From NCBI GenBank assembly GCA_029884335.1, contig JAOUIA010000005.1, forward strand, positions 23,372 through 87,371: 64,000 bases of DNA. Reading direction: 5' to 3'. Position numbers and translations under genes: made by a program. The notes under the pieces were generated by a model. That model searched no databases. It was not told where the DNA came from and worked only from the letters and a program-made list of their open reading frames with translations. How positions within the stretch are numbered: the first letter of the stretch is position 1; every line of letters begins with the position of its first letter. The stretch comes from Betaproteobacteria bacterium (GTDB lineage Bacteria > Pseudomonadota > Gammaproteobacteria > Burkholderiales > Casimicrobiaceae). Positions 19,524 to 33,669 of the stretch are shown here, in pieces.

Positions 19524-20717
19524 TCAGGACACCGCGCCCTTCCCGTACGCACCGGCGAGGAGCGCGCCTTCCGCGAAGCGCGTGCAGCGATAGGGGGCGA
19601 GCGCCACGGCGGTCGGCAGGCCGAGCGCGGCCTGCGCGAGCAGCTCGCCGACCGCGGGCGAGAGCTTGAAGCCGTGCCCGGAGAAGCCGAACGCGACGAC
19701 GAGCCCGTCCCACCCGGGCAGCGGCCCCAGCACCGGATTCCAGTCGGGCGTCACGTCGTAGAGCCCCGTCCACGTCGACGCGACGCCGGCGGTCTCGAAT
19801 GCGGGCAGCCGGTGCGCGGCCTCGCTGCCCACCTGCGCGACGACGTCGAGCGGCACGTCGGCCTGGTCCTCGTCGGGGCTGGTCGGCTGCCCTTCCAGCC
19901 CCGCGCTCACCAGCAGCTGCCGGGTGCCGTAGCAGCGCGCGTAGATCATCGACGGCGACGTCATGTCCTTCAGCACCGGATAGCGCGGGAGATAGGGCTG
20001 CGGGGCCTCGAGCGCCATCACCTCGTGGCGCTCGGCGACCAGGGGCAGGCCGACGCCGGTCAGCTGCTCCAGCACGCCGTTGCTCCACACGTTGAGAGCG
20101 CAGACGGTGACGCCGGCTGCGTACGACGCGCGGTCGGTGCGCGCGCCGGTCACGCGCCCGCCGTCGGCGGTCAATCCCGCGACCGTCTCGCCGAGGCGGA
20201 ACTCGACGCCGAGCCGCCGCGCTGCGCGCGCGAACGCCGTCGCGGTGAGATAGGGGTCGGCGTAGCCCGCGTCCTTCTCGAAGCCGAACACCGCGAGGTC
20301 GTGGGTGCGCAGCAACGGCAGGATCTCGCGCGCCTGCCGCGCGTCGATCTCCACCGCGTCGATGCCCATCGCGCGCTGCTGCGCGAGCGCGGCGCGGATC
20401 GCCTGCGAGCGCGCTCCTTCGTCGCCGACGATCAGGTAGCCCGGCAGAGCGAGCCCGCAGTCGGCCTCCGGGTCGCCGAGATAGGACCCGAAGTCGCGGA
20501 ACGCCGTCAGCGAACGGCGCGCGAGCTCGACGTTCTCCGCCACCGAGTAGTGGGTGCGCAGGATGCCGCTCGACTGCGCGGACGTGCCTTCGGCGACGCC
20601 GCGCCGGTCGATCACGACGACGCGGCGCGCGCCCAGCCGCGCGGCGTGCCAGGCCGTGGAGCAGCCGATCACGCCGGCGCCCAGCACGAGCACGTCGCAC
20701 GCGGCCGGCGGGCTCAT
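19524..20717 (-). CDS. FAD-dependent oxidoreductase (DAO / sarcosine oxidase beta-like)
   Basis: CDVLVLGAGVIGCSTAWHAARLGARRVVVIDR...GLYDVTPDWNPVLGPLPGWDGLVVAFGFSGHGFKLSPAVGELLA. Confidence 0.9.
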   Translation of the reverse strand: MSPPAACDVLVLGAGVIGCSTAWHAARLGARRVVVIDRRGVAEGTSAQSSGILRTHYSVAENVELARRSLTAFRDFGSYLGDPEADCGLALPGYLIVGDEGARSQAIRAALAQQRAMGIDAVEIDARQAREILPLLRTHDLAVFGFEKDAGYADPYLTATAFARAARRLGVEFRLGETVAGLTADGGRVTGARTDRASYAAGVTVCALNVWSNGVLEQLTGVGLPLVAERHEVMALEAPQPYLPRYPVLKDMTSPSMIYARCYGTRQLLVSAGLEGQPTSPDEDQADVPLDVVAQVGSEAAHRLPAFETAGVASTWTGLYDVTPDWNPVLGPLPGWDGLVVAFGFSGHGFKLSPAVGELLAQAALGLPTAVALAPYRCTRFAEGALLAGAYGKGAVS

Positions 20718-20772
20718 TCGATCGCGCGGCGCACGGCGAGGTCCGCGCGGGAATTCGTGGCGTCCGGTTCCT

Positions 20773-20834
20773 TCATCTGTTGCGATTCTAGTGCAGCGAG
20801 TCGGCGATTCGCCGGGCGATCCGGCCGCGTTCGC
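20773..20834 (-). repeat. Dispersed CTGCACTAGAATC repeat, copy B
   Basis: GATTCTAGTGCAGCGAGTCGGCGATTCGCCGGGCGATCCGGCCGCGTTCGC. Confidence 0.65.
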
Positions 20835-20940
20835 GCGACCGCACGACAGCGGCGGCGCACACGCGGTACGACGGCAGCCGGCGACAGGCGGGACCGCTTT
20901 CGTATACGCTCGCCCTCGCCGCCCGCCGCCCGCCTCTCCC

Positions 20941-22101
20941 TTGCCCGCCGCCCCAAGCCCGGACCGCTTCTACCTGCCGCAGCTCGACGGGCTCCGCTTC
21001 GTCGCCTTCCTGCTCGTCTTCTCGCACCACCTGCCGCAAGCCCCCGACAGCGGTCCGGGCGCGGCGATCCGCACCGTGCAGGCGTGGGGCTGGTCCGGCG
21101 TCGAGCTGTTCTTCGCGCTGTCGGCCTTCCTCGTCACCGCGCTGCTGCTGAAGGAGCACGCCGCCACGGGGCGCATGTCGGTCTGGCGCTTCTACGTGCG
21201 CCGCGCACTGCGCATCTGGCCGCTCTACTACTTCGCGCTGCTGCTCGGCTTCGCCGCGCTGCCGGCACTGCGCGTGCCCGACGTTCCCTGGCACGAGCTC
21301 GCCGACCGCTTCCTCTTTGCGTTCGTCGTGTTCGCGGGCAACGTCGCCACCGCCGTCCACAGCTACCCGCCGAGCTACGTGCTCAACCTCCTCTGGTCGG
21401 TGTCGGCGGAGGAGCAGTTCTACCTCGTGCTGCCGCTGGCCGCGCTGTCGCTGGCCCGCGCGCGGCTCGCCACGTGGGTGAGCGTGCTCGCCGCCGCGTC
21501 GCTTGCCGGCCTCGCGCTGCGGGCGTTCGCGCTGCACGCGCACTGGCCGCACCCGGCGCTCTGGGTGCTGCAGTTCGCGCGCCCCGACGCGTTCCTGGTA
21601 GGAATCCTGGTCGCGGTGCTGCACGTGCGCGGGCGCCTCGGCAGCGTCGTCGCCTCGCGCGCGGCGGCGGGCGCACTCGCCGTCGCCGGCGTGCTCGCCG
21701 TCGCGTCGATCACGCCGTTTCCCAACCTGCACACGGGCTCGTGGCACGCGCTGTGGCAGTACCCCGCGATCGCGGCGGGGGCGGGCGCGCTGCTCCTGGC
21801 ACTCGCCGGGCCGCACGCGCCGCCCGCCCTCGTCGCGGTGCTGGGCAGCCGACCGCTTGCGTGGCTCGGCAAGATCTCGTTCGGGCTCTACGTCTATCAT
21901 TACCTCTGCGTGAGAGCCGTCACGGCCGCGCTCGCGCCCTGGCCCGCGGTCGCGCCGGCCACGTGGGCGGGCTGGATCGTCCACGCGCTGGCTGCGCTCG
22001 GCTGCGTGGTCGCCGTCGCCGCGTTGTCGTACCGCTTCCTGGAGCGGCCGTTCCTCGAGATGAAGGCACGCTACGAATGGATCCGCTCGCGTCCCGCATA
22101 A
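20941..22101 (+). CDS. Acyltransferase 3 family (OafA/YrhL-like) membrane protein, probable TTG start
   Basis: [22 protein letters not shown]...[23 protein letters not shown]...[15 protein letters not shown]. Confidence 0.88.
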   Translation: MPAAPSPDRFYLPQLDGLRFVAFLLVFSHHLPQAPDSGPGAAIRTVQAWGWSGVELFFALSAFLVTALLLKEHAATGRMSVWRFYVRRALRIWPLYYFALLLGFAALPALRVPDVPWHELADRFLFAFVVFAGNVATAVHSYPPSYVLNLLWSVSAEEQFYLVLPLAALSLARARLATWVSVLAAASLAGLALRAFALHAHWPHPALWVLQFARPDAFLVGILVAVLHVRGRLGSVVASRAAAGALAVAGVLAVASITPFPNLHTGSWHALWQYPAIAAGAGALLLALAGPHAPPALVAVLGSRPLAWLGKISFGLYVYHYLCVRAVTAALAPWPAVAPATWAGWIVHALAALGCVVAVAALSYRFLERPFLEMKARYEWIRSRPA

Positions 22102-23441
22102 GCGAATCCCGCCTCGCGCCCCTGGCCGCGTGGGTCGCGGTGGCGGCCGTGGCGGTGACGCTGTGGGTGATGGTGCGCCACGGACTGGCCATCCCGGCGT
22201 CCGCGGACGACTTCTGCAACCGCAACAACGCGTTCGCCGGCACCGCGCTCGAGGCCACGCTGGCGAGCTACGAGGGCTGGACCGGCCGGCTCGTCACCAC
22301 GTTCGCCCTCTACCACGCGCTGCGGCTCGTCGACCTGCCGCAGTTGGCCGTGATCAGCAGCCTGCTGCCGCTGCTCCTCGCGCTCGGCGCGTGGCTGCTG
22401 GCCGGCGCGTTCGACGCACGGCACGCCATCGACCGGCTCGCGATCGCCGCGTTCCTGCTCGTCGCCGCGGTGCTCGGACTGCACCACTTCACCGGGCAGG
22501 TCGTGTTCTGGGCGACCGGCGGCATCGTCTACCTGCTGCCGCTCGTGCTCCTCGCCGCGTGGCTCGCCACGATGGCGCGCATCGCCGACGGGAAGCCGGC
22601 GCGCGGCGGCGCGCTCGGCGCGTTCGTGCTCGGCGTGCTGGCCGGCAATTCGATCGAGCTCGCCTGGAGCGCGCTGGCCGTCGTCGGACTGGCCGTGCTC
22701 GTGGCCGTGCGCGGCCAGCCGCGGCAGCTTCGCCATGCGATGGCGGCCGTCGCCGGCGCGATCGCCGGTGCCGCGATCCTCGCCGCCGCGCCCGGCAACT
22801 ACGTGCGGGCCACGGCGACCGAGCGCTCGTTCGGCCTCGACGCTCCCTGGCTCGCGGGCGAATACGCGCGCATGCTTGGCGAGGTGTTCGCCAAGGCGCC
22901 GGGATTTCTCGCCGGGCTTGCCGCGCTTGTCGCCGTCGGGCTGGTGGTGCGCACGCCAAACCTCGCCACGCACTGGCGGCAGCGCGCGCTCGTCGCCGCC
23001 CTGCTCGTCGTCGCGGCGCTCGCAAGCCTGCTGCCGGTGCTGGCCGTCCCGCCGCAGTTCGCGCCGCGCAACGGCTTCTTCCTGCTGGTGCTGCTGCTCG
23101 CCGCGGTCGCGGCCTTCGCCGTGCCGCCGATCCTCGCCACGCGCTACGGCGCGCTGCTGCTGGCGGGGGCTGCCCTCGCCGGCTCGCTGCTGCTGCCGTT
23201 CCGCTACGCCGAGGACACGCAAGTCGCGCAGCTGCTGCGCGCGCGGTGGACCGAGCGCCACCACGCGCTGCGCGCCGCGGCGTCGGCGGGCCGCAAGGAC
23301 GTCGTCCTGGCGCGCCTGCCGTTCTACCCGCGGCCGACGGTGCACGCGCTCGAACTGGGCGACGACCCCGCGCGCTGGGACAACAAGTGCGTGGCGCGCT
23401 ACTACGGGCTCGCCTCGGTGACCGTCCCGGCGGAACGCTGA
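22077..23441 (+). CDS. DUF6056-like multi-pass membrane protein (putative glycosyltransferase-related)
   Basis: [20 protein letters not shown]... [12 protein letters not shown]...[17 protein letters not shown]...[10 protein letters not shown]; overlaps upstream gene. Confidence 0.6.
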   Translation: MDPLASRISESRLAPLAAWVAVAAVAVTLWVMVRHGLAIPASADDFCNRNNAFAGTALEATLASYEGWTGRLVTTFALYHALRLVDLPQLAVISSLLPLLLALGAWLLAGAFDARHAIDRLAIAAFLLVAAVLGLHHFTGQVVFWATGGIVYLLPLVLLAAWLATMARIADGKPARGGALGAFVLGVLAGNSIELAWSALAVVGLAVLVAVRGQPRQLRHAMAAVAGAIAGAAILAAAPGNYVRATATERSFGLDAPWLAGEYARMLGEVFAKAPGFLAGLAALVAVGLVVRTPNLATHWRQRALVAALLVVAALASLLPVLAVPPQFAPRNGFFLLVLLLAAVAAFAVPPILATRYGALLLAGAALAGSLLLPFRYAEDTQVAQLLRARWTERHHALRAAASAGRKDVVLARLPFYPRPTVHALELGDDPARWDNKCVARYYGLASVTVPAER

Positions 23442-23449
23442 AGGCTGCC

Positions 23450-25599
<2,150 letters not shown>

Positions 25600-25676
25600 G
25601 CGACCGGCACGGGCCCGGACGCCGGGGGCGCGGGTGGTAGAATGCCGGGTTCGCTGCAACCCGTCCGGAGACTTCC

Positions 25677-26000
25677 GTGTTCATCGCCGACGCATTCGCG
25701 CAGTCGTCCGCCGCCACCCCCGGCGGGGACCTCATGGCCTTCCTGCCGATGATCCTGATCTTCGTCGTCTTCTATTTCCTGCTGATCCGCCCGCAGCAGA
25801 AGAAGGCGAAGGAGCACCGCACCATGCTCGCCGCACTGCAGAAGGGCGACGAGGTCGTGACCGCCGGCGGGCTCGTCGGCCGCGTGACCAAGCTCACCGA
25901 CCAGTACGCGGCGGTCGAGATCGCGCCCTCCGTCGAGATCAACGTGCAGCGCGCCGCGATCCAGCAGCTGCTGCCGAAGGGCACGATCAAGGCCCTCTGA
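25677..26000 (+). CDS. yajC: Preprotein translocase subunit YajC
   Basis: LPMILIFVVFYFLLIRPQQKKAKEHRTMLAALQKGDEVVTAGGLVGRV. Confidence 0.96.
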   Translation: MFIADAFAQSSAATPGGDLMAFLPMILIFVVFYFLLIRPQQKKAKEHRTMLAALQKGDEVVTAGGLVGRVTKLTDQYAAVEIAPSVEINVQRAAIQQLLPKGTIKAL

Positions 26001-26116
26001 ACGCGCGGGGGTCGGGTCCGGAGCCGCGCGGTCGGCGCGCCCCGTTCCGCGTCGGGCACCACGCCTTGCGGCCTGCACCCTAGACACCAACCCCCCGTCC
26101 ATCGTCCCATCCCTCC

Positions 26117-27976
26117 ATGAACCGCTACCCCGTCTGGAAATACGTCGTGATCGCGGTCGCGGTCGCGATCGGGCTGCTCTACACGCTGCCGAACTTCTTC
26201 CCCGAGGTTCCGGCCGTGCAGGTGTCGACCTCGAAGGCGACGGTGAAGATCGACGCTGGCACGCTCGCCTCGGCCGAGAACGCGCTGAAGACCGCCGGCG
26301 TGCCCCACACGGGTGCGCTGGTCGACCAGACCGGCGTCAAGGTCCGGCTCGCCGACACCGACACGCAGCTTCGCGCCCGCGACGTGCTGCAGAAGCAGTT
26401 CGGCGAGGACTACATCGTCGCGCTGAACCTGATCTCGTCGTCGCCGACGTGGCTCACCGCGATCGGCGCGCTGCCGATGTACCTCGGCCTCGACCTGCGC
26501 GGCGGCGTGCACTTCCTGCTGCAGATCGACATGAAGGGCGCGATCGACAAGGCCGCCGACCGCTACACCACCGACGTCCGCTCGCTGATGCGCGAGAAGC
26601 GCATCCAGTACGGGGGCGTGGGCCGCGAGGGGCAGAACGTGGTGCTGCGCTTCCGGGACGCCGCCGAGCGCGTCAAGGCGCGCGTGGAGCTCGAGAAGGC
26701 GTTCCCCGACCTCGTCGCGCGCGAGCAGGACGCCGGCGAGCTGCGGCTGGTCGCGACGCTCAAGCCCGAGGCCGTCAAGCGCATCCAGGACGGCGCGGTG
26801 TCGCAGAACATCACGATCCTGCGCAACCGCGTCAACGAGCTCGGCGTCTCCGAGCCGATCGTGCAGCAGCAGGGCGCCGACCGCATCGTCGTGCAGCTGC
26901 CCGGGGTGCAGGACACCGCGCGCGCCAAGGACATCCTCGGCCGCACGGCCACACTCGAGATCCGCATGGTCAACGACGACCCCGGCGCGCTCGAGGCGGC
27001 GATGGCCGGACAGGTGCCGTTCGGCTCCGACCTCTTCACGGAGCGCGGCGGCACGCCGGTCCTGGTGCGCCGGCAGGTCGTGCTCACCGGCGACCGCATC
27101 AACGACGCGCAGCCCGGCTTCGACCAGCGCACCAACGAGCCGGCGGTGCACGTCAACCTCGACGGCACCGGCGGGCGCATCTTCAAGGAGGTGACGCGCG
27201 AGAACGTCGGCAAGCGGATGGCGATCGTGCTGGTCGAGAAGGGCAAGGCCGAAGTCATCACGGCGCCGGTGATCCGCGAGGAGATCGGCGGCGGCCGCGT
27301 GCAGATCTCGGGGCGCATGAACACGCGCGAGGCGAACGACGTCGCGCTGCTGATGCGCGCCGGCGCGCTGGCGGCTCCGATGGAGATCATCGAGGAGCGC
27401 ACGGTCGGCCCGTCGCTCGGCAAGGAGAACATCGAGCGCGGCTTCAACTCGGTGCTCTACGGCTTCGTCGCGCTGGGCGTCTTCATGTGCGCCTACTACC
27501 TCCTCATGGGGCTCGTCTCGACGATCGCGCTGGTCGTCAACCTCCTGCTGCTCGTCGCGCTGCTGTCGATGCTGCAGGCCACGCTGACGCTGCCCGGCAT
27601 CGCCGCGATCGCGTTGACGCTCGGCATGGCGATCGACGCGAACGTGCTGATCAACGAGCGCATACGCGAGGAGCTGCGCTGGGGCGCCACGCCGCACGCC
27701 GCGATCCAGGCCGGCTACGAGCGCGCGTGGAACACGATCCTCGACTCCAACGTGACGACGCTGATCGCCGGCATCGCGCTGCTGATCTTCGGCAGCGGGC
27801 CGGTGCGCGGCTTCGCCGTGGTGCACTGCCTCGGCATCCTCACGTCGATGTTCTCGGCGGTGCTCTTCTCGCGCGGCATCGTCAACCTGATCTACGGCGG
27901 ACGCAAGAAGCTGGACAGGATCTCGATCGGGCAGGTCTGGAAGCCGGGGCCGGCGGCCGGCTCGACGGCCCGCTAG
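26117..27976 (+). CDS. secD: Protein translocase subunit SecD
   Basis: MNRYPVWKYVVIAVAVAIGLLYTLPNFF, YLGLDLRGGVHFLLQID, LGMAIDANVLINERIREEL. Confidence 0.98.
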   Translation: MNRYPVWKYVVIAVAVAIGLLYTLPNFFPEVPAVQVSTSKATVKIDAGTLASAENALKTAGVPHTGALVDQTGVKVRLADTDTQLRARDVLQKQFGEDYIVALNLISSSPTWLTAIGALPMYLGLDLRGGVHFLLQIDMKGAIDKAADRYTTDVRSLMREKRIQYGGVGREGQNVVLRFRDAAERVKARVELEKAFPDLVAREQDAGELRLVATLKPEAVKRIQDGAVSQNITILRNRVNELGVSEPIVQQQGADRIVVQLPGVQDTARAKDILGRTATLEIRMVNDDPGALEAAMAGQVPFGSDLFTERGGTPVLVRRQVVLTGDRINDAQPGFDQRTNEPAVHVNLDGTGGRIFKEVTRENVGKRMAIVLVEKGKAEVITAPVIREEIGGGRVQISGRMNTREANDVALLMRAGALAAPMEIIEERTVGPSLGKENIERGFNSVLYGFVALGVFMCAYYLLMGLVSTIALVVNLLLLVALLSMLQATLTLPGIAAIALTLGMAIDANVLINERIREELRWGATPHAAIQAGYERAWNTILDSNVTTLIAGIALLIFGSGPVRGFAVVHCLGILTSMFSAVLFSRGIVNLIYGGRKKLDRISIGQVWKPGPAAGSTAR

Positions 27977-28003
27977 CGGCGACCCGGTCCGGCGGAGGGA
28001 ACC

Positions 28004-28942
28004 ATGGAATTCTTTCGCATCCGGCGCGACATCCCGTTCATGCGGTACGCGCTGGTGTTCAACGTGATCTCGCTGGTCACGTTCCTGCTCGCCGTGCTCT
28101 TCCTGGCGACGCGGGGCCTCAACTTCGGCATCGACTTCCGCGGCGGCACGCTGATCGAGGTGTCGTACAAGCACGCCGTCGACTTCGGCCGCCTGCGCGG
28201 CGCGGTGGACAAGCTCAACCTGGGCGAGTACCAGGCGCAGGCGTTCGGCAGCTCGGACACCGCGCTCATCCGCCTGCCGCTGCGCGAGGGGCTGTCGACG
28301 GCACAGCTCTCCGAGCAGGTGATGGGCGTGCTGCGCGCCGACGACCCGACCGTGTCGCTGAAGCGCGTCGAGTTCGTCGGCCCGCAGGTCGGCCGCGAGC
28401 TCTACGAGAGCGGCGCGCTCGCGCTGCTGCTGGTGATCGCCGGCATCGTCAGTTACCTCGCGCTGCGCTTCGAGTGGCGATTCGCGGTGGCGGCCATCCT
28501 CGCGAACCTGCACGACGTCGTCATCATCCTCGGCTTCTTCGCGTTCTTCCAGTGGGAGTTCTCGCTCCCGGTGCTCGCGGCCACGCTGGCGATCCTCGGC
28601 TACTCGGTCAACGAGTCCGTGGTCATCGCCGACCGGATCCGCGAGAACTTCCGCAAGATGCGCCGCGCGACGGTGACCGAGGTGATCGACAACGCGATCA
28701 CCAGCACGATCTCGCGCACGATCATCACGCACGGCAGCACGCTGATGATGGTGCTGTCGATCTTCTTCTTCGGCGGCGAGACGCTGCACTACTTCTCGCT
28801 GGCGCTCACCATCGGCATCCTGTTCGGCATCTACTCGTCGGTGCTCGTGATGGCGCCGCTGGTGCGCTGGCTCGGCGTCTCGCGCGAGGACCTCGTCAAG
28901 CCCGAGAAGAAGCAGCTCACGGGCGAGAAGATCCTCCCGTAG
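28004..28942 (+). CDS. secF: Protein translocase subunit SecF
   Basis: RGLNFGIDFRGGTLIEVSY, GYSVNESVVIADRIRENFRK. Confidence 0.98.
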   Translation: MEFFRIRRDIPFMRYALVFNVISLVTFLLAVLFLATRGLNFGIDFRGGTLIEVSYKHAVDFGRLRGAVDKLNLGEYQAQAFGSSDTALIRLPLREGLSTAQLSEQVMGVLRADDPTVSLKRVEFVGPQVGRELYESGALALLLVIAGIVSYLALRFEWRFAVAAILANLHDVVIILGFFAFFQWEFSLPVLAATLAILGYSVNESVVIADRIRENFRKMRRATVTEVIDNAITSTISRTIITHGSTLMMVLSIFFFGGETLHYFSLALTIGILFGIYSSVLVMAPLVRWLGVSREDLVKPEKKQLTGEKILP

Positions 28943-28949
28943 CGCGGGG

Positions 28950-29603
28950 ATGGTCGAGACGCTGACCGGCCTCGTCCAGGCCGTCCTCGCGCTGGACGAG
29001 ACGCTGGCGGCGTTCGCCGCCGCGCACGGCCCGTGGCTCTACGCGCTGCTCTTCGCGGTGATCTTCGCCGAGACCGGGCTCGTCGTCACGCCGTTCCTGC
29101 CGGGCGACTCGCTGCTGTTCGTCGCGGGCACGGTCGTCGCCGGCTCCGGCGGCGCGCTCGACATCCACGTGCTGTTCGCCCTCCTGTGGACCGCCGCGGT
29201 GACCGGCGACTCGACCAACTACTGGGTCGGGCGCTGGATCGGGCCCCGGGTGTTCGAGCGCGAGTCGCGCTGGATCCGGCGCGAGCACCTCGAGCGCACG
29301 CAGGCCTTCTACGACCGCTACGGCGCCGTCACGATCGTCATCGGCCGCTTCATGCCCATCGTGCGCACGTTCGCGCCGTTCCTCGCGGGCGTGGCCTCGC
29401 TCGCGTACCGCCGCTTCGTCACCTACAGCGTGCTCGGCAGCGTGCTGTGGGTCGGCTCGCTGCTCTACGCGGGCTACCTGTTCGGCAACATCCCGTGGGT
29501 CAAGTCGAACCTGTCGCTGATCGTCGTGCTGATCGTGATCGTGTCGGTCCTGCCTGCGGCGGTCACGTTCCTCAAGGAACACCGCGGACGCGCCGAAAAG
29601 TAG
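28950..29603 (+). CDS. DedA-family membrane protein
   Basis: FAETGLVVTPFLPGDSLLFVAGTV, NYWVGRWIGPRVF, GRFMPIVRTFAPFLAGVASL. Confidence 0.93.
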   Translation: MVETLTGLVQAVLALDETLAAFAAAHGPWLYALLFAVIFAETGLVVTPFLPGDSLLFVAGTVVAGSGGALDIHVLFALLWTAAVTGDSTNYWVGRWIGPRVFERESRWIRREHLERTQAFYDRYGAVTIVIGRFMPIVRTFAPFLAGVASLAYRRFVTYSVLGSVLWVGSLLYAGYLFGNIPWVKSNLSLIVVLIVIVSVLPAAVTFLKEHRGRAEK

Positions 29604-29708
29604 GGTCAGACTCGACTTTCCGGCGACAGGCGACCGAATCGCGCAGCGGTCCAGGAAAGTCGAGTCTGACCCTACTTTTCCTACTTTTCCGAGACTGACC
29701 CTGCTTTC
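29595..29708. repeat. Palindromic GAAAAGTAGGGTCAGACTCG repeat, copy 2 (perfect 27-bp inverted repeat)
   Basis: 29595-29621 GAAAAGTAGGGTCAGACTCGACTTTCC exactly reverse-complementary to 29654-29680; further partial arm GAGACTGACCCTGCTTTC 29691-29708. Confidence 0.95.
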
Positions 29709-31115
<1,407 letters not shown>

Positions 31116-31208
31116 TTAGCACCCGCCCCCGCGCGGTCGCCCGAAGCGCGAAGGGCGGCGCTCGCGCGCCGCCCTTCCCCTCGATCCCGCGTCAGGTTGC
31201 TCGCCCTC

Positions 31209-31395
31209 GTGTAGTGACTCGGCAGTTCGTTGAAGAACTTCCGCCGAGTCCATGCGCCCCCGCACCGTCCGGCCGCTTTCGCTTCCAGCCGCGACACCCC
31301 TGCGCGGCGAGGTCGGGCACCTGTCGCGCAGGGACAACAAGGGCCGGGAGCGAACCGGCCGGATTGTTCAACGAATCACCGCCGCACTGCGCTAG
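31209..31395. repeat. Dispersed repeat copies C and D in inverted orientation (MITE-like pair)
   Basis: 31211-31252 TAGTGACTCGGCAGTTCGTTGAAGAACTTCC and reverse complement of 31342-31395 CTAGCGCAGTGCGGCGGTGATTCGTTGAACAATCCGGCCGGTTCGC. Confidence 0.65.
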
Positions 31396-33530
31396 AACGG
31401 CGTCGTGAACTGGAAGCGGCCGTTGCACGTGCCCATTTCGCAGGACGTCGTTCCGCTGACCCAGTTCACGTTGCGCAGGTTGAAGTAGTACGTCTGCCCG
31501 GGCACCAGGCGAATGGGAGCTGTCCCCGCGTTGATGTCGAAGATCAGCGCGGGAGTCTGGTCGTTGCTCCAGGCCATCGGCGCGGTCGCGGACGTGGGAT
31601 CGGTGCGGCCTCCGGATCCGGCGACGAAGCCGCGGAAGTCGCACGCGCTCGTCGAGACCGTCAGCTGACGGTCGGTGGGGGCGTCGATGTACTCGTAGAA
31701 CCTCACCTGCCCGAGGCGCTGCGAGGAGGAGGCGTTGGCCGGGACGCGCAGCCGGGCGGCAACGACGGTGCCGGGACGCAAGCCTCCGCCCTCCCGGGTC
31801 TCGAACAGCGTGGTGCCGCCCCACGCCAGGTCGACGCGCATCACATCGCCGTAGCTGCCGCAGAGGTCGGCGCCCGGCGGCGGCGCGCTCGCCCAGTCGA
31901 GCGTCGTCGAGGCCGGGGAGCCGGGGCCGAACTGGTTGGACGCGACGACGGAATACGTCGCCGGCCCCGGGGTCCCGCTCGTGGCGACGCAGGTGGACGT
32001 CGACGAGCTGCAATTGGTCCACTGCCAGCTCGCCGGCGACTGCGTGCAATTCGCCGTCAGCGTGACGGACGCGCCCACGAACGGCGACGACGTGCTCGCC
32101 GAGATCGTGCACGCCGGCGGCGCGGTCGGCGGGCTCTGCCAGGTGACCGAGACCTGCGCGGGGAAGCCGATGCCGGCGGAGTTCTGCGCGGAGACGCCGT
32201 AGTTGCGCGTCACCGCCGCCGACTCGGTCGTCGTGCACGTGCTCGTCGTGCTCGAGCAGCCCGTCCACGTCCAGGCGGTCGGGTTGTTGGTGCACGACGC
32301 GGTCAGCGTGAGCGTGGTGTTGATCGCCGGCGAAGTCGACGACGGCGTGATGACGCACGACGGGGCCGGCGACGGCGGTGGCGGCGGCGGCGCAGTGCCT
32401 CCGCCCGACGTCCACTCGACCTGGACGCTGGCCTTCGGGCTCGCACCGGCGCCGTTGCGCGCGATCAGCGCGTAGACCACCGGGCCCGACTGCGCCGCAA
32501 TCGGCCGGCACGTGCCCAACGTCGTCGGGCACTCCGAGAGCACGTTGCACACTTCGAGCAGCAGCGCCGAGCAGCCCATCCACTGGAACTGCGAGGGCGC
32601 GTGCGAGCAGTTCGCCGTCAGCGTCAGCGCCGACCCCAGCGGGGGCGTCGCGCTGCTGGCGACGATCGAGCACGCGGGCGCCGCGCTCGCCGGCAACTGC
32701 CAGTCGAGTTCTATGCGCGCCTGCGCCCCGGCGCCGGCCGCGTTGGAAGCCACCAGCGTGTAAGCCACGCGACCCGTGGCCGTCGCGGTGGCGACACAGG
32801 TGTTACCCGTCGGCGTGCAGTTCGACCAGGCGAACGTGACCGGCGAGTTCGTGCAGGTCGCCGTCAGCGTGACCGGCGTGCCGACGACCGGGACTGCCGC
32901 GCCCGACGCGATCGTGCAGGCCGGCGTGCCTGCCGGAGGCGGCGGCGGCGCGACGTCGGCGGCGCAGAACGCGACAGGTAGCTGGGGGCTGCCCGTCCCC
33001 TCGGGGACGTATCCCTTGACGACCATCGCGTCGAAGACCGACCGCTCCGTCGTGTACCGGTGGTTCGCGTCCGCGCGGCGGTTCCACAGCCGGAAGACGG
33101 CCTTGGTGCCCGCCGGGCACTGGCCCGTGGTCGGGTTCACGAGGTGGACGCGGAACAGCTCGTCCGTCTCGAGCCTCCACTCGTCGGGCCAGCGCACCTT
33201 GACCGTCGCGCATTCCTCGGCGAACGCCGAATAGAAATGCGACGTCAGGCCGCGCGCGGGGTTGCCGAGGAACCGGCAGACGGGCACCGACCCGGCCAGG
33301 CGCGCATCCCCGGCAGCGAACGTCTCGAACGACAGCCCCGTCCGCGCCCAGCCGGCGATCCGGCCGCTGTCGAGCGCCTCGACTTCGCTGGGCAGGCTGG
33401 TGACGAAGTAGTGGTCTAGGCCGCGGTGGTAGAACTCGACGACGGTGCCCGCGCCGGCCGGGAGGGCGGCGGCGAACGCGAGGGCCGTGGCCAGGACGGC
33501 GGCAGACAGGCGAGACAATGACATTGGCAT
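31392..33530 (-). CDS. Secreted multidomain protein: N-terminal DUF5648-like domain, four Cys-rich Ig-like repeats, unique C-terminal domain
   Basis: Signal MPMSLSRLSAAVLATALAFAAALPAGAG; VEFYHRGLDHYFVTSLPSEVEALDSG; four copies of P(A/S)C.I...LTLTA.C......W..C......C; C-terminal GADLCGSYGDVMRVDLAW.... Confidence 0.8.
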   Translation of the reverse strand: MPMSLSRLSAAVLATALAFAAALPAGAGTVVEFYHRGLDHYFVTSLPSEVEALDSGRIAGWARTGLSFETFAAGDARLAGSVPVCRFLGNPARGLTSHFYSAFAEECATVKVRWPDEWRLETDELFRVHLVNPTTGQCPAGTKAVFRLWNRRADANHRYTTERSVFDAMVVKGYVPEGTGSPQLPVAFCAADVAPPPPPAGTPACTIASGAAVPVVGTPVTLTATCTNSPVTFAWSNCTPTGNTCVATATATGRVAYTLVASNAAGAGAQARIELDWQLPASAAPACSIVASSATPPLGSALTLTANCSHAPSQFQWMGCSALLLEVCNVLSECPTTLGTCRPIAAQSGPVVYALIARNGAGASPKASVQVEWTSGGGTAPPPPPPSPAPSCVITPSSTSPAINTTLTLTASCTNNPTAWTWTGCSSTTSTCTTTESAAVTRNYGVSAQNSAGIGFPAQVSVTWQSPPTAPPACTISASTSSPFVGASVTLTANCTQSPASWQWTNCSSSTSTCVATSGTPGPATYSVVASNQFGPGSPASTTLDWASAPPPGADLCGSYGDVMRVDLAWGGTTLFETREGGGLRPGTVVAARLRVPANASSSQRLGQVRFYEYIDAPTDRQLTVSTSACDFRGFVAGSGGRTDPTSATAPMAWSNDQTPALIFDINAGTAPIRLVPGQTYYFNLRNVNWVSGTTSCEMGTCNGRFQFTTPF

Positions 33531-33669
33531 AGTCTGGGGCAAGGCAGCCGGCCTGTCAAATGCGCCGACACCCGGGTCGACAAGCAAACTTCGAGCCGGT
33601 CCGGCAGGCGGAGTTCCCGCGCGGGCCCCTGCCCGGCGAAGCAGTCCACCGGATTCGTGGCGCGCCGCC

